Part shown: positions 43,273-52,864 of the stretch, in pieces
How positions within the stretch are numbered: the stretch's first letter is position 1
How the letters are laid out: each line of letters starts with the position of its first letter
NCBI RefSeq assembly: GCF_014596975.1
Contig: NZ_JACVXD010000012.1
Location: forward strand, 32,255 to 96,254
Origin: Aestuariibaculum marinum
Lineage (GTDB): Bacteria; Bacteroidota; Bacteroidia; Flavobacteriales; Flavobacteriaceae
DNA length: 64,000 nt
Direction: 5' to 3'
Made by a program: the position numbers and the translations under genes
Notes under the pieces: model-generated
What the model saw: only the letters and a program-made list of their open reading frames with translations
The model's database searches: none
Told to the model about the DNA's origin: nothing

Positions 43273-44634
43273 TTACTCTTCGTGCATATCACGTTCGTTA
43301 TCTTCAGCTCCATGAGTTAAGGCTTCTAATTTATTTCTAAACAACATTACGAGTGCTCCAAAAATCACACAGAAAACCGCAATGCCTGTAAAAATAGTAA
43401 ACTCACCTAAGCTTTCAGAAGCTTCACCCAACACACCTGCTACTTTATTACCCAAACCCGTCATAGCGAAATAAATACCCATCATTAACGATGCATATTT
43501 TACAGGTGCTAATTTTGTTATATATGATAATGCTACTGGTGATATACAAAGTTCCCCAACGGTGTGGAATAAATATGCTAATACCAACCAATACATGGCT
43601 GAAGATCCAGCACTCTGATATTGTGCCGCAGCAGCAGTCATAAAGAAAAAGCCTGTTCCCATAATGATTAAACCAATGATCATTTTAAACAAAGACGTAG
43701 CTACTTTACCCTGCAATTTTCGTTTAGCCCAATACCCAGCAACGGTAGTTCCTAAGAAAATGATAAACATCGCATTTAATGACTGGAACCAAGATGCTGG
43801 CACTTCCCATCCAAATAAGTTCCTGTTGGTATTATCCATTGCATAGATATTCATTAATCCTCCTGCTTGCTCAAAAGCACCCCAGAATACAATTACCAAT
43901 AAGAAAGATATAAACAATACCACCACTCTATCTTTTTCAACTTTAGTAAGCGGTTGATTCATTAATTCTTTATCTGCTGAACCTTCAGAACCTCCTAAAA
44001 AGTTTCCAACATGTTTTAAATATTTTTGACCTGCAACATATTGAATAAGCCCTAAAGCCATTCCTATACCCGCTAAACCAAATCCATAATGCCATCCATA
44101 AACTTCACCTACATAACCTACAATTAAACTGGCTAAAAATGCACCTACGTTTATTCCGATATAAAAAATAGTAAATCCTTTATCACGTCTTACATCACCT
44201 TGTTTGTAAAGACCTCCAACCATTGTTGATATATTTGGTTTTAACATCCCTACACCGGCAATAATTAATCCTAAACCTGTGTAAAAGGCCCACATCTGCT
44301 CGATAGCCAAAATACTATGACCTGCTACTAATAAAATTCCTCCATACAACACGGCTTTCTTTTGCCCTAATATCTTATCAGCAATCCAACCACCAGGAAT
44401 AGACGCTACATAAACCAACATAGTATACCAGCCATATAAAGCTAAAGCCTCTCCATTAGACCAGCCTAAACCAGCATTAGCTCCTTGAGTTTCGGCTACT
44501 AAATACAATACCAAAATGGCACGCATTCCGTAATAAGAAAAACGTTCCCACATTTCTGTAAAAAACAGAACATACAGCCCTATTGGATGTCCAAATAATT
44601 CTTTGTGTTTAGTTGTAGTAATTGTGTCTGACAT
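43273..44634 (-). CDS. POT-family proton-coupled oligopeptide transporter (paralogue)
   Basis: A 453-aa paralogue of the neighbouring POT protein. Signatures: FTEMWERFSYYGMRAILVLYL, MLKPNISTMVGGLY and FYIGINVGAFLASLIVGYVGEVYGWHYGFGLAG. It lacks the long acidic insert and is about 140 residues shorter, ending with a charged cytoplasmic tail (HGAEDNERDMHEE). Likely imports di- and tripeptides with protons. Between the DPP-IV-like peptidase gene and the longer transporter. Confidence 0.94.
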   Translation of the reverse strand: MSDTITTTKHKELFGHPIGLYVLFFTEMWERFSYYGMRAILVLYLVAETQGANAGLGWSNGEALALYGWYTMLVYVASIPGGWIADKILGQKKAVLYGGILLVAGHSILAIEQMWAFYTGLGLIIAGVGMLKPNISTMVGGLYKQGDVRRDKGFTIFYIGINVGAFLASLIVGYVGEVYGWHYGFGLAGIGMALGLIQYVAGQKYLKHVGNFLGGSEGSADKELMNQPLTKVEKDRVVVLFISFLLVIVFWGAFEQAGGLMNIYAMDNTNRNLFGWEVPASWFQSLNAMFIIFLGTTVAGYWAKRKLQGKVATSLFKMIIGLIIMGTGFFFMTAAAAQYQSAGSSAMYWLVLAYLFHTVGELCISPVALSYITKLAPVKYASLMMGIYFAMTGLGNKVAGVLGEASESLGEFTIFTGIAVFCVIFGALVMLFRNKLEALTHGAEDNERDMHEE

Positions 44635-44659
44635 AAATTTTGTGTTAGTTATTTATACA

Positions 44660-44687
44660 AACTAAGCTGTACGAATACAGCTTAGTT
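44660..44687 (-). terminator. Hairpin after the DPP-IV-like gene
   Basis: A perfect 12-bp stem AACTAAGCTGTA / TACAGCTTAGTT with a 4-base loop, 7 bp after the stop codon. No strong T-run follows on the minus strand, so it may be a partial terminator or an RNA stabiliser that separates the peptidase from the transporters. Confidence 0.55.
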
Positions 44688-44694
44688 GATTTTA

Positions 44695-46881
44695 TTATAA
44701 TTTATCTCCTAAATTTTCGTTCAGGAAGTTAGTCATTTTTTTATAAAGATGTAGCCTGGTATTTCCTCCATAAATGCCATGATTTTTATCCGGGTAAATC
44801 GCCCAGTCGAATTGCTTATCGGCTTGTACTAAACTCTCTACTAATCGCATCGTATTTTGTACATGTACATTATCATCAGCAGAACCATGAACTAAAAGAA
44901 AATCGCCTTGTAATTTATTTACATGGTTAATTGGTGAGTTGTCGTCGTAACCACTTGCATTGTCTTGTGGCAATCCGTTATAACGCTCGGTGTAAACGGT
45001 ATCGTAGAAACGCCAGCTTGTTACAGGAGCTACAGCTATCGCCATTTTAAAGACATCATTCCCTTTAAACAAACAATTACTACTCATAAAACCACCAAAG
45101 CTCCATCCCCAGATTCCAATACGTGTTGCATCAACATATGGCAAGGCTGCTAATTGCTTAGCTGCAGAAATCTGATCTTCGACTTCGTATTTTCCTAATT
45201 GCTCGTAAGTCACTTTTTTAAAAGCCGCCCCTTTATAACCTGTTCCACGACCATCAACACAAGCAATAATATAACCTTTCTGTGCTAAATGCTGATACCA
45301 GTAATCGTTATAAGAACTCCATGTATTAGCTACTTGCTGTGAACCTGGTCCTGAATACTGGAACATTAATACCGGATATTCTTTACTAGCATCAAAGTTA
45401 GCAGGTTTAATCATCCACATGTTTAAATCGTTCCCGTTTACATTAATGGTGCTAAATTCTTTTGCGGAAATGGTATAATCTGATAATTGCTGAACTAGTG
45501 CCTTATTATCCTTAATATTTTTAATAACATCTCCAGTCGACGCTTTGTTTAAAGTATATACCGGAGGTGTTGTTGTATTTGAAAACGTGTTAATGAAGTA
45601 TGAGAAATCTGCACTAAAATCGGCATTATTTGTACCTACAGCTTGTGATAAACGTTTTTTGCTTCGCCCATTTAATTTCACAGAATACACATCGCGATTA
45701 ATTGAACCATTTTCTACCGACTGATAGAAAATTCTATCGCTCTTTTCATCGTAACCATAATATGCTGTCACTTCCCAGTTTCCGGTTGTTACCTGATTGA
45801 TTAATTCTCCTTTTTTAGAATAGTGATAAATATGATTGTACCCATCTTTCTCACTCGTCCAAATAAAACTGTTGTCTTTTAAGAAGGTTAAGTTATCCGT
45901 AACATCAACATAGGCTTTATCGGTTTCTGCTAACACTAAAGAAGATGTGTTTTTATCAGCATCAATCAACCATAAATCCAATGCATTTTGTTTTCTGTTT
46001 AAATAATGTGCACTTAATACATTAGCATCGTTGGTCCACTTGATTCTTGGAATATAAAAATCGTTATATTCTTTATTTACCTTAACAGCTTCAATGGCTT
46101 TTGTATCTAAATCATATAAATGAAGCGATACTAAAGAATTAGCCTCTCCTGCTTTTGGATATTTAAACACCTGTTGTGTTGGGTATAAACTTTCTCCATA
46201 AACATCCATTGAGAATTCTGGCACATTGGTTTCATCAAAACGGATAAAGGCAATTTTAGTTCCATCGGCATTCCATTCAAAGGCACGAACAAAAGCAAAT
46301 TCTTCTTCGTAAACCCAGTCGGTTATACCGTTTATAATTTTATTCTTTACACCATCGGTAGTGACTTGAGTAGTTGCGCCTGATGTTAAATCTTTCACAT
46401 AAATGTTATTATTGAAAACATAAGCTACTTTCGACCCGTCTGGAGAAAACGTTGGTTCCTGAATACGCTCGTCTGAAACCGAAACCACCGATTGATCTTT
46501 TACATTATACACAAAGTAATTTCCTAAAACCGAATGACGATAAATAGACTCCTCATTAGTTGCTAAAAGCACTTTCGTCTCGTCTTCACTGAACGTATAA
46601 TTTGTAAAATAGTTTAATTCTGAAATGTTTCTCGAATCAACTAAGGTTGTTACTTTTTCTAATGTTTTGTAATCGTATATATCTATTGAAGTCGAACGTG
46701 TACTTCTATCGAAGTTAAACACTGAATATTGCTGGCCATTTGCCATAGAATGAAGTACATCCATACGTTCTGTTCTAAACGTACCATTCCATATTTCTTC
46801 AAGGGTAATTTGCTTATTTTGAGCGGTTAAACTTGCTACGAATAGTACGCAAACGCAAAACGATAATTGTAGGTATTTCAT
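44695..46881 (-). CDS. Dipeptidyl peptidase IV-like S9 peptidase
   Basis: A 728-aa exported serine peptidase. The signal peptide (LSFCVCVLFVASLTA) is followed by an eight-bladed beta-propeller (about residues 40-480) and an alpha/beta-hydrolase domain. The triad is Ser594 in GWSFGGF, Asp near 669 in SADDNVH and His701 in DKNHGIYGG. The propeller contains DWVYEEEFAF, the double-Glu motif that binds the free N-terminus of peptides in DPP-IV. It removes N-terminal X-Pro or X-Ala dipeptides in the periplasm, supplying the POT transporters encoded next. Confidence 0.94.
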   Translation of the reverse strand: MKYLQLSFCVCVLFVASLTAQNKQITLEEIWNGTFRTERMDVLHSMANGQQYSVFNFDRSTRSTSIDIYDYKTLEKVTTLVDSRNISELNYFTNYTFSEDETKVLLATNEESIYRHSVLGNYFVYNVKDQSVVSVSDERIQEPTFSPDGSKVAYVFNNNIYVKDLTSGATTQVTTDGVKNKIINGITDWVYEEEFAFVRAFEWNADGTKIAFIRFDETNVPEFSMDVYGESLYPTQQVFKYPKAGEANSLVSLHLYDLDTKAIEAVKVNKEYNDFYIPRIKWTNDANVLSAHYLNRKQNALDLWLIDADKNTSSLVLAETDKAYVDVTDNLTFLKDNSFIWTSEKDGYNHIYHYSKKGELINQVTTGNWEVTAYYGYDEKSDRIFYQSVENGSINRDVYSVKLNGRSKKRLSQAVGTNNADFSADFSYFINTFSNTTTPPVYTLNKASTGDVIKNIKDNKALVQQLSDYTISAKEFSTINVNGNDLNMWMIKPANFDASKEYPVLMFQYSGPGSQQVANTWSSYNDYWYQHLAQKGYIIACVDGRGTGYKGAAFKKVTYEQLGKYEVEDQISAAKQLAALPYVDATRIGIWGWSFGGFMSSNCLFKGNDVFKMAIAVAPVTSWRFYDTVYTERYNGLPQDNASGYDDNSPINHVNKLQGDFLLVHGSADDNVHVQNTMRLVESLVQADKQFDWAIYPDKNHGIYGGNTRLHLYKKMTNFLNENLGDKL

Positions 46882-47010
46882 TAAAAAAAATATTTATTTC
46901 GTAAAGAGAGCCCAATTTTACTAAAAATAATACAAAGCACCCTTTTTATTAACACTTTAATAACGTCTTTAAATAAAAAACTCGAGTTTCAATATTGCAT
47001 TTAAGTATGC

Positions 47011-47018
47011 TATCTTTG
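47011..47018 (+). promoter_or_regulatory. -7 promoter element for the mevalonate pair
   Basis: TATCTTTG is an exact TAnnTTTG match, 110 bp before the HMG-CoA reductase ATG. A TTG at 46995-46997 is closer than usual for -33. The resulting leader of about 105 bases would carry the palindrome at 47099-47114. Confidence 0.5.
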
Positions 47019-47098
47019 CGAAACAAACCTCTTCAAAGGAAATTTGAAGTATTAAAAAAATAACAACCAGAAATTCGGGGTTCGCCACGAAGCATTCC

Positions 47099-47114
47099 AA
47101 TCTCGATTATCGAG
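47099..47114 (+). repeat. Short palindrome shared with the ftsA-ftsZ gap
   Basis: AATCTCGATTATCGAG, holding the perfect palindrome CTCGAT-T-ATCGAG, 14 bp before the HMG-CoA reductase start. The identical 16-mer occurs on the minus strand at 17286-17271. Its meaning is unknown. Confidence 0.45.
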
Positions 47115-47128
47115 TAAACGAACATCTT

Positions 47129-48454
47129 ATGAGTAAATCTATTGCCGGTTTTTCAAAACTATCGAAATCAAAGAAAATTGATTGGATGGTAGAAACCTAT
47201 TTTTCTAATGCCGAACAAGCCAAAACGGTATTAAAGCAGTACTGGAATACAAATGAAAAATTACAAACCCTACACGACGAGTTTATTGAAAACACCATTA
47301 CCAATTACTATTTACCCCTTGGTGTGGCGCCTAACTTTTTAATAAACGACACCCTGTACACCATCCCAATGGCTATCGAAGAAAGTTCGGTAGTTGCGGC
47401 AGCTAGTAAAGCTGCTAAATTCTGGTTAGATCGCGGCGGATTTAAAACAACCGTAATTTCTACAACCAAAATCGGTCAGGTGCATTTTATGTATCACGGC
47501 GATAAAGACATTTTAAAAAACTATTTTAACCATATAAAATCGCAACTTATTGAAGACGCCAAACCAATCACCAAAAATATGGAGAAACGTGGTGGCGGTA
47601 TTTTAGATATTGAGCTACGCGATAAAACCAACGAGATAGATGACTACTATCAACTTCACGCATCTTTTGAAACACTGGATGCCATGGGAGCTAACTTCAT
47701 CAACTCTTGCTTAGAGCAGTTTGCTAAAACTTTTAAAACTGAAGCTTTAACATTCGATGGATTTAATGACGAAGAAAAACAAATTCAAATCGTCATGAGT
47801 ATTCTATCGAATTATGTCCCGGAATGTTTGGTTCGTGCGGAAGTGAGTTGTAAAGTTGAAGACTTAACCGAAAATGAAAATATTTCGGCTGAAGAGTTTG
47901 CGACTAAATTTGTTCAGGCCGTTAACATTGCTGAAATTGAACCTTACCGTGCCGTAACCCATAACAAGGGCATTATGAACGGTATTGATGCGGTAGTTCT
48001 GGCCACCGGAAACGATTTTAGAGCCATTGAGGCCTGCGCTCATGCATACGCCTCGAGAAATGGTAGATACAGTAGTTTATCGCACGCTAAAGTTGAAAAT
48101 GGCATGTTTACCTTCTGGATTGAAATGCCACTAGCATTAGGAACTGTTGGCGGATTAACAGGATTACATCCGTTAGTAAAATTATCCTTGGAGTTACTAC
48201 ATTACCCTAACGCTAAAGAGCTCATGCAAATCGTTGCCGTTGCCGGATTAGCACAAAACTTTGCAGCTCTGCGCTCGCTAACAACAACAGGGATTCAACA
48301 AGGGCATATGAAAATGCATTTGATGAATATTTTAAATCAGTTTGAAGCCACTAATGATGAAAAACTGATTTTAACCGAGCAATTTAAAAATCAAACCGTT
48401 TCACATAGCGCAGTAGTGGAAGCCATTGAAACCTTACGTTCTAAAAGCAACTAA
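47129..48454 (+). CDS. Hydroxymethylglutaryl-CoA reductase (class II-like)
   Basis: A 441-aa soluble enzyme. Reduces HMG-CoA to mevalonate (or the reverse in degradative types). Signatures: ENTITNYYLPLGVAPNFLIN with the catalytic Glu, AIEESSVVAAASKAAKFW, HNKGIMNGIDAVVLATGNDFRAIEACAHAYA and a C-terminal region GGLTGLHPLVKLSLELL. No membrane anchor, so class II. Here, next to a GHMP kinase, a biosynthetic role in the mevalonate pathway for isoprenoids is more likely than degradation, in keeping with other Flavobacteriaceae. Confidence 0.94.
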   Translation: MSKSIAGFSKLSKSKKIDWMVETYFSNAEQAKTVLKQYWNTNEKLQTLHDEFIENTITNYYLPLGVAPNFLINDTLYTIPMAIEESSVVAAASKAAKFWLDRGGFKTTVISTTKIGQVHFMYHGDKDILKNYFNHIKSQLIEDAKPITKNMEKRGGGILDIELRDKTNEIDDYYQLHASFETLDAMGANFINSCLEQFAKTFKTEALTFDGFNDEEKQIQIVMSILSNYVPECLVRAEVSCKVEDLTENENISAEEFATKFVQAVNIAEIEPYRAVTHNKGIMNGIDAVVLATGNDFRAIEACAHAYASRNGRYSSLSHAKVENGMFTFWIEMPLALGTVGGLTGLHPLVKLSLELLHYPNAKELMQIVAVAGLAQNFAALRSLTTTGIQQGHMKMHLMNILNQFEATNDEKLILTEQFKNQTVSHSAVVEAIETLRSKSN

Positions 48455-48458
48455 ACCT

Positions 48459-49364
48459 ATGCGGGAATTCTATAGTAACGGTAAACTTTTAATTTCAGGA
48501 GAATATGTTGTGCTTGACGGTGCGAAAGCATTAGCGTTACCAACAAAGTTTGGACAGTCTTTAACAGTAACGCCTATCGATGAACCCAAACTCATTTGGA
48601 AAAGTTACAATAGAGATAAATCGTTATGGTTTGAAGGAACTTTTGAAATTGAAAATGGCAAACTGAAACCAAATCAAAATAATGAGACTTCAGATAGAAT
48701 TGTTCAAATTATACAGGCTGCAAAAACCTTAAATCCAGATTTTTTAAGTTCAAATCAAGGCTGTACTATTTCAACAGCATTAACATTCCCAAAAAACTGG
48801 GGATTAGGAACATCATCAACCCTTATTAATAATATTGCTGATTGGGCAAAGGTTGATGCTTTCGAATTGCTGAAAAACACCTTTGGCGGTAGCGGTTACG
48901 ATATTGCCTGTGCTCAAAACGATGCGCCCATTACTTTTCAAAGAACACCAAATGGAATTGAAGTCAACACCTTAGATTTCAGCCCTGAATTTAAAGAACA
49001 TATCTATTTTGTGTATTTAAACGAAAAACAAAACAGCCGTGAAGGTATAGCAACGTATAATAGCAACAAATCGAATATTAAGCCTGTTATTTCTGAAATT
49101 AATGAAATAACTTCCAAGCTCATTAATTGTGATTCGTTTAAACAGTTTGAAGACTTATTAACGCAGCATGAAACTATTATTTCAAAAGTCACCAAGCAAC
49201 AACCTGTTAAAGACCGGTTATTTCCAGATTTTAATGGTGTTGTAAAAAGTCTTGGCGCCTGGGGAGGTGATTTTGTTTTAGTGACGAGTGAAGGTAATCC
49301 AACAGCGTACTTTAAAGAAAAAGGTTTCCATACGGTAATCCCATACTCCGATATGATTCTATAA
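48459..49364 (+). CDS. GHMP kinase (mevalonate-pathway candidate)
   Basis: A 301-aa small-molecule kinase. The ATP loop is PKNWGLGTSST near residues 111-121, the N-terminal SNGKLLISGEYVVLDG is typical of mevalonate-type kinases and GGSGYDIACA lies at 143-152. Translation most likely starts at the ATG at 48459; a longer frame from 48426 lies inside the reductase gene. It starts 4 bp after HMG-CoA reductase, so it is likely mevalonate or phosphomevalonate kinase. The exact substrate cannot be settled from sequence reading. A strong terminator follows. Confidence 0.88.
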   Translation: MREFYSNGKLLISGEYVVLDGAKALALPTKFGQSLTVTPIDEPKLIWKSYNRDKSLWFEGTFEIENGKLKPNQNNETSDRIVQIIQAAKTLNPDFLSSNQGCTISTALTFPKNWGLGTSSTLINNIADWAKVDAFELLKNTFGGSGYDIACAQNDAPITFQRTPNGIEVNTLDFSPEFKEHIYFVYLNEKQNSREGIATYNSNKSNIKPVISEINEITSKLINCDSFKQFEDLLTQHETIISKVTKQQPVKDRLFPDFNGVVKSLGAWGGDFVLVTSEGNPTAYFKEKGFHTVIPYSDMIL

Positions 49365-49408
49365 AAAACCAAAAGAGCAACGTTATATAACGTTGCTCTT
49401 TTGGTTTT
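49365..49408 (+). terminator. Very strong terminator after the GHMP kinase gene
   Basis: A perfect 22-bp inverted repeat (49365-49386 with 49387-49408), centred on CGTTATATAACG and flanked by AAAACC and GGTTTT. It can act in both directions. It borders the repeat-like element at 49409-49489. Confidence 0.9.
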
Positions 49409-49489
49409 GCGTTAGAGGTTGAAAAGAAAAGCCCACAGCGATTATTCGCGAGGACTTGTATTGTAAAACCCGACCCGGAGGGTAACGCC
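49409..49489 (-). repeat. Interspersed repeat-like element (REP/MITE-like)
   Basis: An 81-bp segment that is more GC-rich than its surroundings, with inverted ends (GCGTTA at 49409 and TAACGC at 49483-49488). It contains two hairpins: GCGA-TTAT-TCGC near 49438-49449 and ACCC-GGA-GGGT near 49473-49484. Read on the minus strand it begins GGCGTTACCC...GGGTCGGG and ends CCTCTAACGC, which resembles a small interspersed repeat that I recall from several Flavobacteriaceae genomes. No second copy in this window, so the call rests on internal structure and recall. Confidence 0.45.
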
Positions 49490-49495
49490 ATAAAT

Positions 49496-51280
49496 TTATT
49501 TACCATACAAAGCACCATAGGTTATGCAGGCTCTGTAATCGGCAGATTCTTTATCCATTCCAAATGAAGCCCAAGCGCTAGGACGAAAAATTTTATCCTC
49601 CGACACGTTATGCATATTAACAGGAATACGAAGCATTGAAGCCAAAGTAATCAAATCCGCTCCAATGTGCCCATAAGAAATCGCACCATGATTAGCACCC
49701 CAATTTGCCATGACGCTGTACACATCTTTAAATGGTCCTCGCCCTGTAAGGTTAGGAACAAACCAAGTGGTTGGCCAGGTTGGATTTGTACGTTCGTTAA
49801 TGGTATGATGTACTTCTTCTGGTAATTCTACAGTTTGTCCTTCGGCAATTTGTAAAACAGGTCCAATACCCTTTACAATATTAATTCGACACATGGTTAC
49901 AGGCATCCCTCCTTTTGTTTTAAAGGTAGAAGAATAGCCTCCACCCCGAAAATATTCTAACATTCCAGGTCCCCAAGTAGTATGTTCTAAACATTTATCA
50001 ACTTCTTCTTCTGTAATATCCCACCAAGGCTTCATTGCTGGTTGTCCATCAATAGTTTGTTCTCCCGTACCGTCTAATGCCGAGGCTCCCGAATTTATTA
50101 AATGTATAAATCCGTTAGAGGCTGCTCCAGTTAAAGTGTATCCTGTTACTCGTTTCACCGATTCGGGACTCCAATACGTACGCACATCACTAAAAATTTG
50201 AGCAGATCCCGTTAATAAGTGACCGAACAACATAGACACCCCGTTTAAACTATCGTTTTCTGTTGCAAACATAAAAGGCTGACGAATACCATTCCAATCG
50301 AAAGAGGAAGTTAAAATAGCCTCCATAAAATCACCATTCGGGAAATGGTCTGTCCACTGTCGTTGCCCTTGAAATCCTCCTGAAATAGCATTATGCCCAA
50401 GTGCTTCTTCTCCATAGCCTAATTGTTTTAATTTGGGATTACCTATCATTAAATCGCGCCCTATAAGAGCCATTTTTACCACAAACTCCCAATCTTGATC
50501 AAGCTGTTCCCTTGCTTTTAGCTTTCCATCTGGGTTGTAATTCTTTCCTTCCTTACAATTTGCTTTAGTCCAGACCAATGCTTTTTCATATTCTTCTTTA
50601 TCGTAAATCTCCTGCTCTATACGTCGTGTAAACTCAGACATATCGACATTCTCACAACGCATACCTAAATACCTTTCAAAAAAATCAGGATTCACAATAG
50701 ACCCTGCAATCCCCATAGAAACAGACCCCATAGATAAATAAGATTTCCCTTTCATGGTAGCTACAGCCAGACCTGCCTTTCCGAAAGCCAACAATTTCTC
50801 CTGTACATCTTCAGGTATCGATGTATCATCACTATCCTGCACATCTCTACCATATATACTAAATGCAGGAAGGCCTTTTTGGTTATGTCCTGCCAATGCT
50901 GCTGCCAGGTAAACTGCACCAGGACGTTCGGTACCATTAAATCCCCAAATCGCTTTTGGTATTAAGGGATCCATATCGATTGTTTCACTGCCGTAACACC
51001 AGCATGGTGTTACAGTTAAACTAAGCCCGACGCCTTCTCTGGAAAATTTATCTGCCGAGGCTGCTGCTTCAGCAACACCTCCAATGCAAGTATCCGAAAT
51101 AACGCATTCAACCAAACTGCCATCTGCATGTCTTAAATTATTTGACAAAAAATCGGCCGCACGCTTAGCCATATTCATTGTACTGTCTTCTAGAGATTCA
51201 CGCACGCCATCAAGTCGACCATCTATAACAGGACGAATTCCTATTTTTGGCAGCTTCCCTATTAATGTTTTGTAATTCAT
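49496..51280 (-). CDS. fucI: L-fucose isomerase
   Basis: A 594-aa cytoplasmic isomerase that converts L-fucose to L-fuculose (also D-arabinose to D-ribulose). Colinear with E. coli FucI throughout: [70 protein letters not shown] (metal/catalytic Asp) and [16 protein letters not shown]. It lies after an SSS symporter and a DapA-family aldolase, but fuculokinase and fuculose-phosphate aldolase are not in the window. Confidence 0.96.
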   Translation of the reverse strand: MNYKTLIGKLPKIGIRPVIDGRLDGVRESLEDSTMNMAKRAADFLSNNLRHADGSLVECVISDTCIGGVAEAAASADKFSREGVGLSLTVTPCWCYGSETIDMDPLIPKAIWGFNGTERPGAVYLAAALAGHNQKGLPAFSIYGRDVQDSDDTSIPEDVQEKLLAFGKAGLAVATMKGKSYLSMGSVSMGIAGSIVNPDFFERYLGMRCENVDMSEFTRRIEQEIYDKEEYEKALVWTKANCKEGKNYNPDGKLKAREQLDQDWEFVVKMALIGRDLMIGNPKLKQLGYGEEALGHNAISGGFQGQRQWTDHFPNGDFMEAILTSSFDWNGIRQPFMFATENDSLNGVSMLFGHLLTGSAQIFSDVRTYWSPESVKRVTGYTLTGAASNGFIHLINSGASALDGTGEQTIDGQPAMKPWWDITEEEVDKCLEHTTWGPGMLEYFRGGGYSSTFKTKGGMPVTMCRINIVKGIGPVLQIAEGQTVELPEEVHHTINERTNPTWPTTWFVPNLTGRGPFKDVYSVMANWGANHGAISYGHIGADLITLASMLRIPVNMHNVSEDKIFRPSAWASFGMDKESADYRACITYGALYGK

Positions 51281-51307
51281 CTTAATATCTTATATAGTTT
51301 ATGTTGC

Positions 51308-52780
51308 TTATTTATGCTTTGGTTTTAGTAAATAGGACACTAAAAAGCCCACTAAAAAAATGGCCATAGTACCAAATACTATAGTTAAATACGTATGAAA
51401 GGAGGCCCCAATAGAATCCGGTCCCAAAATACGTTCTGAAAATGTCAACCACAGAATCACTAAAATTCCTGCTATCATCCCAATAATTGCCCCTGTAGCG
51501 CGTTTCACTCTTGTGCTCATAGCTAATAGGAATAAACCTAACATTCCTCCGCTAAAAATTGAGGATAATTTCCACCAGGCATCTAAAGCACTTTTCACAT
51601 CAATCATAGCTATACCAATACCAACACCTATTAAACTAATAATAGCTGAAGACATGTAAAGCACTCGCATATGCTGTTTGTTAGATGCTTTTTTATTGAT
51701 ATACCGGTTATAATAATCGGTTAGAAACACCGTTGCCGAGCTATTAAAACTGGTTGAAATCGTACTCATACCTGCTGCAAAAATAGAAGCAATCATTAAA
51801 CCTGTTAATCCAGGTGGTAAGGCATTTACAATAAAATACGGAAACACTCTGTCGGCTTTCGCTACATCCTGTAATTCTACAGGAAGAGTTGCAGCAGAAT
51901 GATAATAGCCAAATAAAGCGGTTCCTATAAACAGAAACAATATCGAGATTGGCAAATAAATTAGTCCGCCTATTAATGCTGAACGCTGCGCTTCTTTATC
52001 TGATTTTAAAACCATATAGCGTTGTACATAATTCTGATCGATACCATAATTCTGAAGGTTGATAAATACACCATAAATAAGAACCACCCAAAACGTAGGT
52101 TCGGTTAAATCGAGCCTAAAACTCCCCAAACTAAACTTGTTATATTCCGCTCCGATTGAAAATATCTGAGATGGACCTTCTGGCATACTAAATAACATAT
52201 AAACAATACAACCCAGAGCGCCAACAATTAAAATAATTCCCTGAATAGCATCTGTCCATAACACAGCTGTAATACCTCCTAACATAGAATAAACTGCTAC
52301 AATAATACCTGTAAACAAAATAATAGTAGCAATATCCCAACCTACAATTGCATTTAAGGTTAGAGCCAGTAAATAAAGAATAGTGCCTACGCGCATGAGT
52401 TGGGTTAACAAATAGCATAGGGACACATAAATTCGTGCCCAGGCACCAAATCGCTGCTCCATAAAAGTATATGCCGATGGACTATTGATTTTTCGATACA
52501 GCGGCACAAAATATTTTACAGCGATTAGAGTTGCAATGGGTAATGACAAACTAAACACTAAAGCATTCCAATTAGACTGAAATGCGTTACCCGGTAGAGC
52601 CAAATAACTGATGCTACTCACAAAAGTTGCAAAAATTGACATGGTAACCACCCATCCAGGTATATCTTTATTCCCAACCGTATAAGATTCGGATGTTTTA
52701 TTTCTTTTAAAGAAAGAACCTCCAAATAGGGCAATTCCACCTATGTAAAGAAAAAACACAACAAGATCTGTAAAATTCAT
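51308..52780 (-). CDS. SSS-family sodium:solute symporter
   Basis: A 490-aa polytopic protein with about 13 helices. Family marks include GNKDIPGWVVTMSIFATFVSSISYLALPGNAF and YGIDQNYVQRYMVLKSDKEAQRSAL, which occur in sugar and sialate SSS symporters, and GLTGLMIASIFAAGMSTISTSFNSSATVFLTD. Located 27 bp before fucI, so a sugar such as L-fucose is the likely cargo, but sialic acid or another sugar is also possible. It differs from the MFS-type FucP that usually accompanies fucI. Confidence 0.92.
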   Translation of the reverse strand: MNFTDLVVFFLYIGGIALFGGSFFKRNKTSESYTVGNKDIPGWVVTMSIFATFVSSISYLALPGNAFQSNWNALVFSLSLPIATLIAVKYFVPLYRKINSPSAYTFMEQRFGAWARIYVSLCYLLTQLMRVGTILYLLALTLNAIVGWDIATIILFTGIIVAVYSMLGGITAVLWTDAIQGIILIVGALGCIVYMLFSMPEGPSQIFSIGAEYNKFSLGSFRLDLTEPTFWVVLIYGVFINLQNYGIDQNYVQRYMVLKSDKEAQRSALIGGLIYLPISILFLFIGTALFGYYHSAATLPVELQDVAKADRVFPYFIVNALPPGLTGLMIASIFAAGMSTISTSFNSSATVFLTDYYNRYINKKASNKQHMRVLYMSSAIISLIGVGIGIAMIDVKSALDAWWKLSSIFSGGMLGLFLLAMSTRVKRATGAIIGMIAGILVILWLTFSERILGPDSIGASFHTYLTIVFGTMAIFLVGFLVSYLLKPKHK

Positions 52781-52864
52781 TAATCCTTTTAGATTTTAGT
52801 TAAGTTGGCAAAAATAATATCTTTTTAAGTTTAATTTGGTTAAGATTAAACTGGTATTTTTTTA

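Noticed and set aside
48426..48458. Upstream extension of the GHMP kinase
   Set aside because: It would start with TTG inside the coding end of the reductase gene and add residues not typical of the family.
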